Assembly: GCA_905214305.1 (NCBI GenBank)
Contig: CAJMLK010000006.1
Location: 13,216-77,215, forward strand
Direction: 5' to 3'
DNA: 64,000 nucleotides
Source: an uncultured bacterium
GTDB taxonomy: Bacteria; Desulfobacterota; Desulfovibrionia; Desulfovibrionales; Desulfovibrionaceae
Made by a program: the position numbers and the translations under genes. Shown here in pieces: positions 8,398-17,334 of the stretch. Position 1 is the first letter of the stretch. Each line of letters starts with the position of its first letter. The notes under the pieces were generated by a model. That model ran no database searches. It saw nothing but the letters and a program-made list of their open reading frames with translations, and was not told where the DNA came from.

Positions 8398-11300
8398 ATG
8401 AGTCGATCAGAACAGAGCGTCGTACGCGAAATGTGCCAGACCTTTCTGCATGACAGCGTACCGGAGTACATACGTGACGCCGCGTACTATATCCTGTCCG
8501 AAGGTGAGGTGCAAAAAATAAATATCCAGGAAGGCGAGACCTGGGACGTGCAGGGAGTCATACAGGGTGACGATCTGCAAGTCTATACGCCCAGCCTGAG
8601 CATGACCATCACGGACCACAGCACGCGGCACCAGTGCAACTGCTCTGACGCCTTCACCGGCATCTGCCGCCATGTGGCGGCTCTTGCCCTGCGCCTTGTC
8701 GAAGAACTGCGAAAGGAACAGGGCGATGCGGAAGAAAGCCCGCCCCCGAGCACCGACTGGAAGCAGAGTTTCCGCAATTTTTTCTCCACCGATATGGAAC
8801 CGGAGCCGGGCCGCCACTATCTCATATTCCGCTTTGAGCCGGAACAGGGACGGCTGCTGGTATCCTTTTTCCGCGCGCGGCAGAACAAGTCCGGCCTGTC
8901 CACCGTGCACAATGAAGTGACGCTGGAACAGATCATCAACAATCCGGACTGGTGCGAATTTTCGCCGCAGCTGCCGTACGTGGCGCGCCAGATAGGCCAG
9001 CACCTGGACTATTACGGCCACCGGGTGGAAATTCCGCAGGGCCTTACCTCATGGTTTTTCTGGTCTGTACGCAAGGAATACTATCTGCTCTGGAAAGATA
9101 CGGACATGCCCTGCCGGGTGGAGAGCACGCCCTTTGCCCTCAAGCTCAAGCCTATTCTCGATGATTCCGGCTTCAGCTTTGAGGTGCTGCTCAAGCGCGA
9201 AGGGCGCCCCCCCCTGCCCATCCGTGCCGGAGCCGCCAGCCGGGCCGCGGCTGAAAGCCGCAACCCCCAGAATGAAAGCACCGCGCCGGAAGATGCTCCC
9301 ATTACCTTTCACGGGCAAATGCCGCTCTGGGTCTGCTATCAGCACAACTTTTACCCGGTGCAGACGGGCCTTTACCCCTCGCTTGTACGCAACCTCATTT
9401 ACGAACGCCCCGTGGTTCCCCACGAGGAAATATCCGAATTTCTCGACCGTGTGTGGACTCGCCTGCCCGCCTCCGAATTGTACGAGCCGCAGCAGTTCCT
9501 CAAGCAGATGGAACCCGTGTTCCAGCCCGCCACCTACAATCCCAAACTCTTCCTGGATGAAGAAGGCAGCCTGCTCACGCTTGAGATAGACAACATCTAT
9601 GAAACCCGTCACGGAGAATTCACGCTCAACGGGCCCAACCCCGACTTCCAGACCGGCAGCTATGCCTATGACGGCCAGACCTTTCTTGTACGCCGCCATC
9701 AGGACGAAGAAGCCCAGCTCATGACCGACCTTGCAGGCATGGACTTTCAGTCCCGGTCGAGCAAGCTGTGGTTTCTTGAGCCTGAAGAAGCCATTGCCTT
9801 TTTGCTGGACTATTACCCCAAGCTTGTCGAAAGCTACCGTGTTTACGGCGAAAAAGCCCTTTCGCGCTACAAGGTGCGCACGGCCACGTCCAACATCACG
9901 GCCGAGGTGGTCAGCAACGAGAAAGAAAAATGGTTCTCGCTGGACATCACCGTTGACTACGAGGGCCAGTCCCTGCCTCTGGAAAAAATCTGGAAGGCAT
10001 GGACGCGCGGCAAGCGCTATGTGCAGCTCAAGGACGGCTCCTACACAAGCCTGCCCGAGGCATGGCTTGAAAAGCTCGCCCACAAGCTCACGGCCCTTGG
10101 GCTTGACCCCTCAAAACCGCCGCAGCAGAAATTCAAGCAGTTTGAAGCTCCTGTGCTGGACAGCCTGCTGGAAGATTTGCCCGGCGCGGCCACAGACTCC
10201 TTCTGGAACAATCTGCGCGAAAAGATACGCTCTTTCCGCGAGGTTCGGCCCATTGATCCGCCAAAGGGGCTTAATGCCAACCTGCGCGCCTATCAGGTGC
10301 AGGGCCTCTCGTACCTCAATTTTCTGTCCGAATACGGCTTCGGCGGTATTCTTGCGGACGAAATGGGGCTGGGCAAGACCGTGCAGACCCTGGCCTTCAT
10401 CCAGTACATGGTGCTGAACCACCATGTCGGCCCCAACCTGATTGTGGTCCCCACTTCAGTGCTGCCCAACTGGGAGCGCGAAGCGGAAAAGTTCGTTCCC
10501 GGCCTCAAGCGGCTGACCATCTATGGAACGCGCCGCGAGGGCATGTTCAAGCATATTGCCAATTCGGACCTTATCATCACCACCTACGCCCTGTTGCGGC
10601 GCGACCTGGAGGAGATGGAAAAATACGAATTCAATACCGTTATTCTGGACGAAGCCCAGAACATCAAAAACCCCAATACCATAACTGCCAGAGCCGTGCG
10701 GCGCATCAATGCCCGCATGCGCCTGTGCCTGTCGGGTACGCCCATTGAAAACAACCTCTTTGAGCTTTGGTCGCTCTTCGAGTTTCTCATGCCGGGCTTC
10801 CTCGGCTCGCAGCACGCCTTCCAGCGCGGCATCGTCAAGCCCATCAAGGATGGCGACGCCGAAACGCTGGACTACCTGCGCACCCGCGTGCGGCCGTTCA
10901 TATTGCGGCGTACCAAGGCCGAAGTGGCAAAAGACCTGCCGCCCAAGGTGGAAAGCGTCACCTGCTGCGCCCTCGAAGAGGCACAGGCAGAACTGTACGC
11001 CGCTCTGGCCCGCAAGCTGCGCGCCCAGGTGCTGGCCGACGTGGATCAGAAAGGGCTTGCCAAAAGCCAGATGTCCATTCTGGATGCCCTGCTCAAGCTG
11101 CGCCAGATCTGCTGCCACCCGCGCCTGCTCAAGATAGACATCCCCGGCTTTACCACCAACCTGCCGTCCGGAAAGTTCGACGCTTTCAAGGACATGATCA
11201 TGGAAATCGTGGAAGGCGGGCACAAGGTGCTGGTGTTTTCGCAGTTTGTGCAGATGCTGCAGATCATCAAGCAGTGGCTTGAGTTTTCGCAGGTTCCCTT

Positions 11301-11673
11301 CTGCTACCTTGACGGTGCGAGCAAAGACCGCTTTGATCAGGTGGACCGCTTCAACAACAGCCCGGACATTCCCATCTTTCTCATTTCGCTCAAGGCGGGC
11401 GGCACGGGTCTCAACCTTACTTCGGCAGACTACGTTATCCACTACGATCCGTGGTGGAACCCCGCCGTGGAAAGTCAGGCCACAGACCGTACCCACCGCA
11501 TCGGGCAGACAAGACAGGTGTTTTCCTACAAGCTTATCTGCCAGAACACGGTGGAAGAAAAGATACTCAAGCTGCAGGAAGCCAAGCGCGGCGTGGCCGA
11601 GGCCATTATCCCCGGTCAGGACACCTGGAAGTCCCTTACCCGCGAAGACCTGGAAATGCTGTTTGACGTTTAG
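8398..11673 (+). CDS. SWIM zinc-finger SNF2/HepA-family helicase
   Basis: 1091 residues. An N-terminal SWIM finger is formed by Cys80, Cys82, Cys90 and His92. A long central region of unknown fold follows, typical of bacterial SNF2 proteins. The Swi2/Snf2 ATPase begins near residue 640. Motif I is ILADEMGLGKTVQTLAF (about 650-667), motif II is DEAQNIKN, and motif III is LCLSGTPIENNLFELWSLFEF. The C-terminal helicase lobe includes LVFSQFVQMLQIIKQWLEF, GGTGLNLTSADYVIHYDPWW and QATDRTHRIGQ. It should be an ATP-driven dsDNA translocase remodelling protein-DNA complexes. It is a single gene, divergent from the solute-binding protein gene, with no toxin or restriction partner, so a defence role is not suggested by context. 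Confidence 0.92.
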   Translation: MSRSEQSVVREMCQTFLHDSVPEYIRDAAYYILSEGEVQKINIQEGETWDVQGVIQGDDLQVYTPSLSMTITDHSTRHQCNCSDAFTGICRHVAALALRLVEELRKEQGDAEESPPPSTDWKQSFRNFFSTDMEPEPGRHYLIFRFEPEQGRLLVSFFRARQNKSGLSTVHNEVTLEQIINNPDWCEFSPQLPYVARQIGQHLDYYGHRVEIPQGLTSWFFWSVRKEYYLLWKDTDMPCRVESTPFALKLKPILDDSGFSFEVLLKREGRPPLPIRAGAASRAAAESRNPQNESTAPEDAPITFHGQMPLWVCYQHNFYPVQTGLYPSLVRNLIYERPVVPHEEISEFLDRVWTRLPASELYEPQQFLKQMEPVFQPATYNPKLFLDEEGSLLTLEIDNIYETRHGEFTLNGPNPDFQTGSYAYDGQTFLVRRHQDEEAQLMTDLAGMDFQSRSSKLWFLEPEEAIAFLLDYYPKLVESYRVYGEKALSRYKVRTATSNITAEVVSNEKEKWFSLDITVDYEGQSLPLEKIWKAWTRGKRYVQLKDGSYTSLPEAWLEKLAHKLTALGLDPSKPPQQKFKQFEAPVLDSLLEDLPGAATDSFWNNLREKIRSFREVRPIDPPKGLNANLRAYQVQGLSYLNFLSEYGFGGILADEMGLGKTVQTLAFIQYMVLNHHVGPNLIVVPTSVLPNWEREAEKFVPGLKRLTIYGTRREGMFKHIANSDLIITTYALLRRDLEEMEKYEFNTVILDEAQNIKNPNTITARAVRRINARMRLCLSGTPIENNLFELWSLFEFLMPGFLGSQHAFQRGIVKPIKDGDAETLDYLRTRVRPFILRRTKAEVAKDLPPKVESVTCCALEEAQAELYAALARKLRAQVLADVDQKGLAKSQMSILDALLKLRQICCHPRLLKIDIPGFTTNLPSGKFDAFKDMIMEIVEGGHKVLVFSQFVQMLQIIKQWLEFSQVPFCYLDGASKDRFDQVDRFNNSPDIPIFLISLKAGGTGLNLTSADYVIHYDPWWNPAVESQATDRTHRIGQTRQVFSYKLICQNTVEEKILKLQEAKRGVAEAIIPGQDTWKSLTREDLEMLFDV

Positions 11674-11697
11674 CCATTTTCACAGAGCGACAACTCC

Positions 11698-11723
11698 GGC
11701 GGGCGTGTGCAAACACGCCCGCC
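11698..11723 (+). terminator. GC-rich hairpin after the SNF2-like gene
   Basis: GGCGGGCGTGT (11698-11708) and ACACGCCCGCC (11713-11723) pair perfectly around GCAA, 25 bases past the stop. Only GTGTTTC follows, so the T-tract is poor, but position and stem suit a terminator. Confidence 0.6.
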
Positions 11724-11793
11724 GTGTTTCAGGGACCGTGTTTCAGGGACCGTGCTTCAAGAATCGTGCTTCAAGAATCATGCTTCGAGGGCC
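11724..11793 (+). repeat. Five tandem 14-bp repeats
   Basis: There are five consecutive units: GTGTTTCAGGGACC twice, GTGCTTCAAGAATC twice, then ATGCTTCGAGGGCC once. The pairwise identity of units 1-2 and 3-4 points to recent duplication. It lies between the helicase terminator hairpin and the large repeat. Confidence 0.85.
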
Positions 11794-12108
11794 AGTCAGA
11801 GCAATTTCACTTTGCAACTGCTCTGACTACTGCGTGAGAGCGGCCCGCCGAACGGTGCGGGCGCAGCTTCAGCCGTTGCCCGAAAGGCTTGCGGATGCTT
11901 CAGGAGCTGTAACGCAGGAAACTCCCCGTGCAGACAGCGTGTGTAACGGTCGGCCTGTTTCACACAATCACTGTCGCATTCGCATGGCTCGCAGGCTCGC
12001 CAACCCCTGCCGCCAGGACAGCAGAGCTGTTTTCGTGCGCAGTCAGACACTGGAGCGGGCGTCCCGTAAACCTTGGGAATGTCTATTCTCAAAGCTGATC
12101 TGCTCCAG
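11794..12108 (-). repeat. Large dispersed repeat, copy 1 (about 315 bp)
   Basis: The reverse complement of this segment matches 48848-49167 along its whole length. Shared words include CTTTGAGAAT, GGCGAGCCTGCGAGCC, CGTTACACA, GCTGTCTGCA, TTTCCTGCGTTAC, GCAACGGCTGAAGCTGCGC and CTCACGCAGT, in the same order. The end at 11794-11828 is a palindrome (AGTCAGAGCAATT with AACTGCTCTGACT). A 98-codon frame runs through it on the minus strand, but the other copy does not keep it open, so it is treated as non-coding. Confidence 0.85.
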
Positions 12109-12201
12109 ACGCTCCGTGCCTTTCCGCCGGAGCATCTTTACTTTTCGCGGCAAATAACGCATTCTTCCCGGATTATATCAACAGACTCAGGTACCAAGCG
12201 C

Positions 12202-13191
12202 ATGATTCAGGTAAACCAGCTACGCAAGAGTTTCGGCAGCCATGTTGTTTTGCAGGACATCAACATGCATGTGCGCCGTGGCGAAATCTTCGGTATTGTC
12301 GGGCACTCCGGGGCCGGAAAATCCACGCTTCTGCGTTGCCTCAACGGCCTTGAGCCGTATGATGAAGGCAATGTCAGGGTTATGGATGTTGAGGTCGCCT
12401 CGCTCGACCCCCACCATCTGCGCCAACTGCAAAGCAAGATGGGCATGATCTTTCAGAATTTCAACCTGATGGCCCGCAAAAACGTTTTTGACAACGTGGC
12501 CTTTCCGCTACAGCTCTGGCACAGGCCCGAACGCGAAAAGCGCGTTATGGAGCTGCTTGAGCTTGTTGGCCTTACAGACAAGGCCCACCAGCGGGTGCAG
12601 AGCCTGAGCGGCGGCCAGAAGCAGCGCGTGGGCATCGCCCGCGCCCTGGCCCTGAACCCCAGCATTCTGCTTTGCGATGAAGCCACATCCGCCCTTGACC
12701 CCAAGACCACCTCTTCCATCCTTGATCTGCTGGAAGACATCAACAAGCGGCTGAACCTGACCATCATCATGGTCACGCATCAGATGGAGGTGGTCAAACG
12801 CCTCTGCCACAGCCTGCTTTTGCTGGACGGCGGCAAAACCGTGGCCCTTGGCAAGACGGAAGACCTGTTTCTTGCCCCCACCAAGGACATGCAGGCCATT
12901 GTGGAAAACGAGTTTACGCTTATCCCCGGTGGAACCAACATTCGCCTCATGTTCCCGCGCGAAATTTCGCAGCAGAGCGTCATCACGCAGATGGCGAGAA
13001 CGCTGGGCATAGATTTTTCCATTGTGGGCGGCAAGCTTGAACGCTATCTGGACGATGTTTTCGGTTTTCTCATCATTAACGTACAAGACCGCGATATTGA
13101 CGCCGTGCTGCGCTATCTGAAGGAGCAGCGCCTGTTCTGGGAGATACTGGAATACCCTTCGCAACAAGCCACGGATGCCGACCATGAGTGA
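12202..13191 (+). CDS. metN: Methionine ABC transporter ATP-binding protein MetN
   Basis: 329 residues. It is the ATPase that powers D/L-methionine import through MetI. Walker A is GHSGAGKS, the Q-loop is MIFQNFNL, the signature is SLSGGQKQRVGIARAL and Walker B is LLCDEATSAL. A C-terminal NIL domain of about 90 residues (from FTLIPGGTNIRLMF) binds methionine for trans-inhibition of transport. The frame is open from 12073, but homology begins at MIQVNQLRKSF (12202), so the upstream codons are dropped; the SD is weak. The gene leads metNIQ, and metI starts inside its last codons. The large repeat 11794-12108 lies in its upstream region. No SAM-type riboswitch was seen. Confidence 0.92.
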   Translation: MIQVNQLRKSFGSHVVLQDINMHVRRGEIFGIVGHSGAGKSTLLRCLNGLEPYDEGNVRVMDVEVASLDPHHLRQLQSKMGMIFQNFNLMARKNVFDNVAFPLQLWHRPEREKRVMELLELVGLTDKAHQRVQSLSGGQKQRVGIARALALNPSILLCDEATSALDPKTTSSILDLLEDINKRLNLTIIMVTHQMEVVKRLCHSLLLLDGGKTVALGKTEDLFLAPTKDMQAIVENEFTLIPGGTNIRLMFPREISQQSVITQMARTLGIDFSIVGGKLERYLDDVFGFLIINVQDRDIDAVLRYLKEQRLFWEILEYPSQQATDADHE

Positions 13192-13891
13192 TCAACTGAG
13201 CGCCCTCGCCCAACTGGCCCAGGACATGCACCCCTTGTGGGAACGCCTGCAGGACAAGATGCCGGAAATTCTCATGGCTACCTGGGAAACCGTGCAGATG
13301 GTGCTGATTTCGACCTTTTTTTCTCTGGTTATCGGCTTCATGCTGGCAATCCTGATGATCGTGACCAATCCCATCGGCCTCAACCCCTGCCGCCCGGTCT
13401 ACAGGGTTGTGGACTTTGTGGTGAACCTTCTGCGTTCGTTCCCGTTCATCATTCTGCTGATCGCCATCATTCCCTTTACGCGCATGGTGGTGGGAACCTC
13501 CATCGGCAGCGCGGCGGCCATTGTGCCCCTTACCATTGCGGCGGCCCCCTTTGTGGCCCGCCTTATTGAAACCTGCTTTCTTGAGGTGGACAGGGGCGTC
13601 ATCGAGGCTGCCCGGTCGTTCGGGGCCAGCAATGCCCAGATCATTTTTCGGGTGCTCTTTCCTGAAGCCCTGCCGTCCATCGTGCTCAACATAGCTGTCA
13701 TCGCCATCACCCTGCTCGGCTATTCCGCCATGGCGGGAACCGTGGGCGGCGGCGGTCTGGGCGACCTGGCCGTCAAATATGGCTACAACCGCTTTCAGGT
13801 TGATATCATGGTCTATTCCGTTATCATCCTGTGTGTGCTGGTGCTGCTTATTCAGGGCATCTGCAACTTTTTGTACAAAATCCTGCGCTAG
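13184..13891 (+). CDS. metI: Methionine ABC transporter permease MetI
   Basis: 235 residues with five or so membrane spans. The binding-protein-dependent permease EAA loop reads GVIEAARSFGASNAQIIFRVLFPEALPSI. It forms the inner-membrane channel of the MetNIQ importer. The start ATG (13184) overlaps the metN stop within ATGAGTGA, indicating translational coupling; an upstream in-frame ATG at 13175 is less likely. The TAG stop is the first part of a dispersed multi-hairpin repeat (13888-14014). Confidence 0.92.
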   Translation: MSDQLSALAQLAQDMHPLWERLQDKMPEILMATWETVQMVLISTFFSLVIGFMLAILMIVTNPIGLNPCRPVYRVVDFVVNLLRSFPFIILLIAIIPFTRMVVGTSIGSAAAIVPLTIAAAPFVARLIETCFLEVDRGVIEAARSFGASNAQIIFRVLFPEALPSIVLNIAVIAITLLGYSAMAGTVGGGGLGDLAVKYGYNRFQVDIMVYSVIILCVLVLLIQGICNFLYKILR

Positions 13892-14014
13892 AGCAGTTAA
13901 CGAATGAAATGAGTTAACTGCTCTGCAAGGATTTTCTTGAAAATCCTTGCCACGAAATGCGAGAAGGCAGGCTTTTGCCTGCCGTAAGCGAGCATTTCAA
14001 GTGTTAAATGCTCT
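13888..14014 (+). repeat. Dispersed multi-hairpin element between metI and metQ
   Basis: Four consecutive stem-loops. Stem 1 is GAGCAGTTAAC/GTTAACTGCTC (13891-13901/13913-13923). Stem 2 is GCAAGGATTTT/AAAATCCTTGC (13925-13935/13940-13950). Stem 3 is GGCAGGC/GCCTGCC (13966-13972/13977-13983). Stem 4 is GAGCATTT/AAATGCTC (13990-13997/14006-14013). CTAG at the left end contains the metI stop. The reverse complement matches the element at 39382-39508 and, in stem 2, that at 52311-52436. Confidence 0.85.
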
Positions 14015-14087
14015 AAAGGCCCGCGGCGCGCGCAACGGGCTTTCATCCCTCTTCAACGGCACAGTCTTACCCAAGCAAGGAGCCATC

Positions 14088-14864
14088 ATGAAACGCCTGC
14101 TTCTGTCTCTGGTCATGATTCTGGCTATGGCCGCGCCTTCTTTTGCCGCCGAGGACATCGTCGTCGGCGTCACGCCCTTTCCGCACAAGGACATCATGCT
14201 TGTAGCCAAGCCCCTGCTGGCCAAGGACGGCTACAACCTCGTGATCAAGGAATTTACCGACTACGTGCAGCCCAACATGGCCCTGTCCAACGGGCAGCTC
14301 TATGCCAACTTTTTCCAGCACGCGCCCTACCTTGACAATATGAACAAGGAAAAAAAGCTGGGCCTCGTTTCTGTGGGCAAGGTGCATATCGAGCCTTTGG
14401 GCGTGTATTCCAAAAAGATAAAAAAACTGTCTGACCTCAAAAAGGGCAGCGCCATCGCCGTGCCCAATGACCCCACCAACGAAGCCCGCGCCCTGCGCCT
14501 GCTGGAAGCCAACGGTATCATCAAGGTCAAGCCTGGCGCGCTCATCACTGTGGCCGACGTCACCGAAAATCCGCTGAATCTCAAGATTCACGAACTGGAT
14601 GCCGCCCAGCTGCCCCGCACCCTGGACGATGTGGCCGCTGCCGTCATCAACACCAACTTCGCCGGCGAAGCCGGTCTTGTGCCCGCCCGCGACGCCCTTG
14701 TGCTGGAAGACAGCGAATCCCCGTACGCCAACATTGTCGTGGTGCGCGAAGTTGACAGGGACAGCCCCAAGACCAAGGCCCTCATGAAGGCCGTTCAGTC
14801 GCCCGAAGTCAAAGCCTATATTGAAAAAGAACTGGTGGGCAAAGGCATCATGCCTTCGTTCTAG
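14088..14864 (+). CDS. metQ: Methionine ABC transporter substrate-binding protein MetQ
   Basis: 258 residues, NlpA/MetQ family. It captures methionine in the periplasm for MetNI. The signal peptide is MKRLLLSLVMILAMAAPSFA. There is no lipobox cysteine, so it should be soluble rather than the lipoprotein usual in many MetQ proteins. Family motifs include VGVTPFPHKDIM, LYANFFQHAPYLD, and AVPNDPTNEARALRLLE. AAGGAG six bases before the ATG at 14088 sets the start; longer in-frame starts would run into the upstream repeat. The TAG stop lies in another repeat of the same family. Confidence 0.92.
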   Translation: MKRLLLSLVMILAMAAPSFAAEDIVVGVTPFPHKDIMLVAKPLLAKDGYNLVIKEFTDYVQPNMALSNGQLYANFFQHAPYLDNMNKEKKLGLVSVGKVHIEPLGVYSKKIKKLSDLKKGSAIAVPNDPTNEARALRLLEANGIIKVKPGALITVADVTENPLNLKIHELDAAQLPRTLDDVAAAVINTNFAGEAGLVPARDALVLEDSESPYANIVVVREVDRDSPKTKALMKAVQSPEVKAYIEKELVGKGIMPSF

Positions 14865-15025
14865 AACAATTTTTCTTTGAAATTGCTCTGGCGGATGCGA
14901 AAGCAGACGCCCGCCATTGAGAGTAGATATTCTCAAGGCGAAAATGCTCTCGGGTCTGTTTCCATTTGAAATGAGTTGACTGCTCTGCAGGGGTTTTTCT
15001 GAAATCCCTGCAGAGCAGTCAATGC
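14861..15025 (+). repeat. Dispersed multi-hairpin element after metQ
   Basis: It begins with CTAG at the metQ stop. It contains a perfect 15-bp inverted repeat, GACTGCTCTGCAGGG (14978-14992) with CCCTGCAGAGCAGTC (15006-15020), and AATTGCTCTGG-type ends shared with the large repeat (11794, 49140). It may also serve as the metNIQ terminator, though no T-run follows. No gene lies between it and the ATG at 15212. Confidence 0.75.
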
Positions 15026-15211
15026 TTGCAAGAGCCGTCGGCTGTGCCCGAGGCGCTTGCAAAGCAACGGGCTGACAACGCTTCTGACAGTCCATTGTCC
15101 GGCTCCTCCGGCCAGACATTTTTGGCTCACCGGCCCATCTTTGCATATGTCCGTCAATGCGTTACCATAGATCTGGCACAAACTGGGCGGAAAGAACACG
15201 GGAGGCATGAC

Positions 15212-17068
15212 ATGCCTGCATTGGATACGTGGAGAGGACAAAAAAACAGCCAGGGGCTGCGCGCCCTTATGGGCTGGGGTGGTCTGGTCGTCAGCGATGA
15301 AACCGTCGATGTGCTCGACATGCTGCGCGCCTACTACCGCGCGGCGGCAGACGAGTCCTGCGGGCAGTGTTTTCCCTGTCGCAGCGGCCTCAGACGCATT
15401 GCCGACCGCCTTGACGCTCTTTGCCGCGGTACGGAGCAGCCAGACGACCACGAGTATCTGCAGGAACTGGCGGCTCTGGTTCATGACAGTGCCCGCTGCG
15501 ACATCGGGCAGACCTCGCCGCAGCCCTTGCTGGACGTGCTGGCCCATGCCCCGCACCTGCTGAAAGCCAGAAAAACGGCTCATGCCACATATACCAGCCT
15601 TGTCACCGCGCCCTGCATCAATGCCTGTCCGGGCCATGTAGACGTGCCGGACTACATTGAAGAAATCCGCTTTCGCCGTTTTGGCAAGGGGCTTGAGCGG
15701 GTCATGCGCAACTGTCCCATGCCCGGCACCATCGGCAGGGTGTGCGAACGCCCCTGCGAATCGGCCTGCAAGCGGGGCCTCAAGGGCGCGCCGGTTGCCA
15801 TTCGCAATCTCAAGCGCTTTCTGCACGATCATAATGCAAGGCGCAATCCGCTTCCCGATCCGCAAAAATCGCCGGAAAACGCCAAAAAAGTCGCTATCAT
15901 CGGCGGCGGTCCCGCCGGTTTGTCCTGCGCCTTTTACCTCGCGCACCTTGGCTTTGCCCCCACCATTTTTGACCGCCATGCGGTTTGCGGCGGCATGGCA
16001 AAGTTCGGCATCCCCGATTTTCGCCTGCCTCCAGCGGTGCTGGCACGCGAGGTCAGCGTGGCCGTCTCCGGCGGCGGCGATATCCGCAACGGCATCGAGA
16101 TCGGCCGCGACATCACCCTGGACGAACTGCACGACGAAGGCTTCGAGGCTGTCTTTATTGCCACAGGCGCGCCGCACGCGCCGGGCATGCGCTGTGAGGG
16201 CGAAAAAAACTGCCCTCAGGGCTATCTGAGCGGCATCCATTATCTTTACGAAGCCACTCTGGGCAGGCGGCCCGTAAGCGGCACACGCCTTGTGGTTGTG
16301 GGTGGCGGCAATGTGGCCATGGACTGTGCGCGCACGGCCCTGCGCCACGGCTTCAAGGAAGTGCGCGTCGTCTACCGCCGCACTGAGGAAGAAATGCCCG
16401 CCGACCCTGTGGAGGTGGCGGAGGCCAGAGAGGAAGGGGCGCTTTTTACGTTTCTGGCCGCTCCCACACGCATTGAAAGCAGGGACGGGCATGTAAGCGC
16501 CCTGATCTGCCAGCAAATGGAGCTGGGCGCTGCCGATGCTTCCGGCAGGCGGCGGCCCGTGCCTGTGGAGGGGGCTGTTTTTGAACTGCCATGTGACGCC
16601 ATTGTCTATGCCATCGGCCAAAAAGTGGCCCTTGAGGTTGTTCTTAAAGGCAAAGACGGCGCGCTGAACAAGTACAACACCCTGGATGCCCACGAAATTA
16701 CCGGCGAGGTCAGCGCCCTGCCCCGCATTTTCGGCGGTGGCGACTGCGTGACCGGGCCAAGTTCGCTCATTGCCGCGCTGGCAGCGGGCAAGCGTGCCGC
16801 AGCCCACATAGCCCACCACCTGAACGGCACGGCGCAGGGGCCTTCGGCCACGGAAAAGCTGGAACACATGCTCATGCAGATGAACATGCTGGACACGGAA
16901 GAAACGCCTCTGGAAGACCCCACGCCGCTCATGCCCATTCATGCCCTTCCGGTGCGTGAACGTCTGCAAAGCTTTGCAGAAGTGGAAACAGATCCGCTGG
17001 AATGGGAAGCCGTGCGCGAGTCTGCGCGCTGTCTGCGCTGCCTGCGGCTTGTTATGGCGGCCACCTGA
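15212..17068 (+). CDS. GltD-like FAD/NAD(P)-binding oxidoreductase subunit with NuoF-type Fe-S region
   Basis: 618 residues, a flavin subunit that passes electrons between NAD(P)(H) and Fe-S partners. The N-terminal part carries a NuoF-type 4Fe-4S motif (SCGQCFPCRSG) without the NuoF FMN domain. A dihydropyrimidine-dehydrogenase-like Fe-S domain follows (PCINACPGHVDVPDY, CPMPGTIGRVCERPCESACKRG). The FAD site is VAIIGGGPAGLSCAFYLAHLG and the NAD(P) site is VVVGGGNVAMDCARTALRHG. GGAGG six bases before ATG 15212 fixes the start; the frame is open further upstream but crosses a repeat. It precedes the selenocysteine formate dehydrogenase gene and is probably its partner, comparable to SfrB-type subunits. 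Whether NADH or NADPH is used cannot be told. Confidence 0.85.
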   Translation: MPALDTWRGQKNSQGLRALMGWGGLVVSDETVDVLDMLRAYYRAAADESCGQCFPCRSGLRRIADRLDALCRGTEQPDDHEYLQELAALVHDSARCDIGQTSPQPLLDVLAHAPHLLKARKTAHATYTSLVTAPCINACPGHVDVPDYIEEIRFRRFGKGLERVMRNCPMPGTIGRVCERPCESACKRGLKGAPVAIRNLKRFLHDHNARRNPLPDPQKSPENAKKVAIIGGGPAGLSCAFYLAHLGFAPTIFDRHAVCGGMAKFGIPDFRLPPAVLAREVSVAVSGGGDIRNGIEIGRDITLDELHDEGFEAVFIATGAPHAPGMRCEGEKNCPQGYLSGIHYLYEATLGRRPVSGTRLVVVGGGNVAMDCARTALRHGFKEVRVVYRRTEEEMPADPVEVAEAREEGALFTFLAAPTRIESRDGHVSALICQQMELGAADASGRRRPVPVEGAVFELPCDAIVYAIGQKVALEVVLKGKDGALNKYNTLDAHEITGEVSALPRIFGGGDCVTGPSSLIAALAAGKRAAAHIAHHLNGTAQGPSATEKLEHMLMQMNMLDTEETPLEDPTPLMPIHALPVRERLQSFAEVETDPLEWEAVRESARCLRCLRLVMAAT

Positions 17069-17334
17069 TTGCCTGACGGCCGCGTTTGCACGCCTGCCCG
17101 CGCCGTGCGGGAACGCCATTGCCCGCACGTGTCGCCTGACAGCGAGATATTGCTGCCGAATCTGACCAGGTCGGCAAGTCGCAGATACTAAAAAATGGTT
17201 GGCCTTGGCGAAACTGACACAACAGTCGCCATTGGCTAACCGCCGCCACAAAAACCGGGGCTGTTGCCCTTTGCTTCAAGCCCTTACGGGATCAAGCCGC
17301 ACGACAGCGTCTGCGGAGCGGAACGGGAGATTTT

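Noticed and set aside
8398..11673. SNF2-like helicase as part of a phage-defence island
   Set aside because: Neighbours are a peptide-binding protein and a methionine importer. No nuclease, methylase, integrase or phage gene is nearby.
11796..12092. 98-codon minus-strand ORF in the large repeat
   Set aside because: The second copy of the repeat (48848-49167) does not preserve the frame; it has stops and shifts. A protein product is not supported.
14933..17251. 772-codon minus-strand ORF opposite the GltD-like gene
   Set aside because: It is fully antisense to a gene with clear FAD and Fe-S motifs and crosses intergenic repeats. No recognisable domain.
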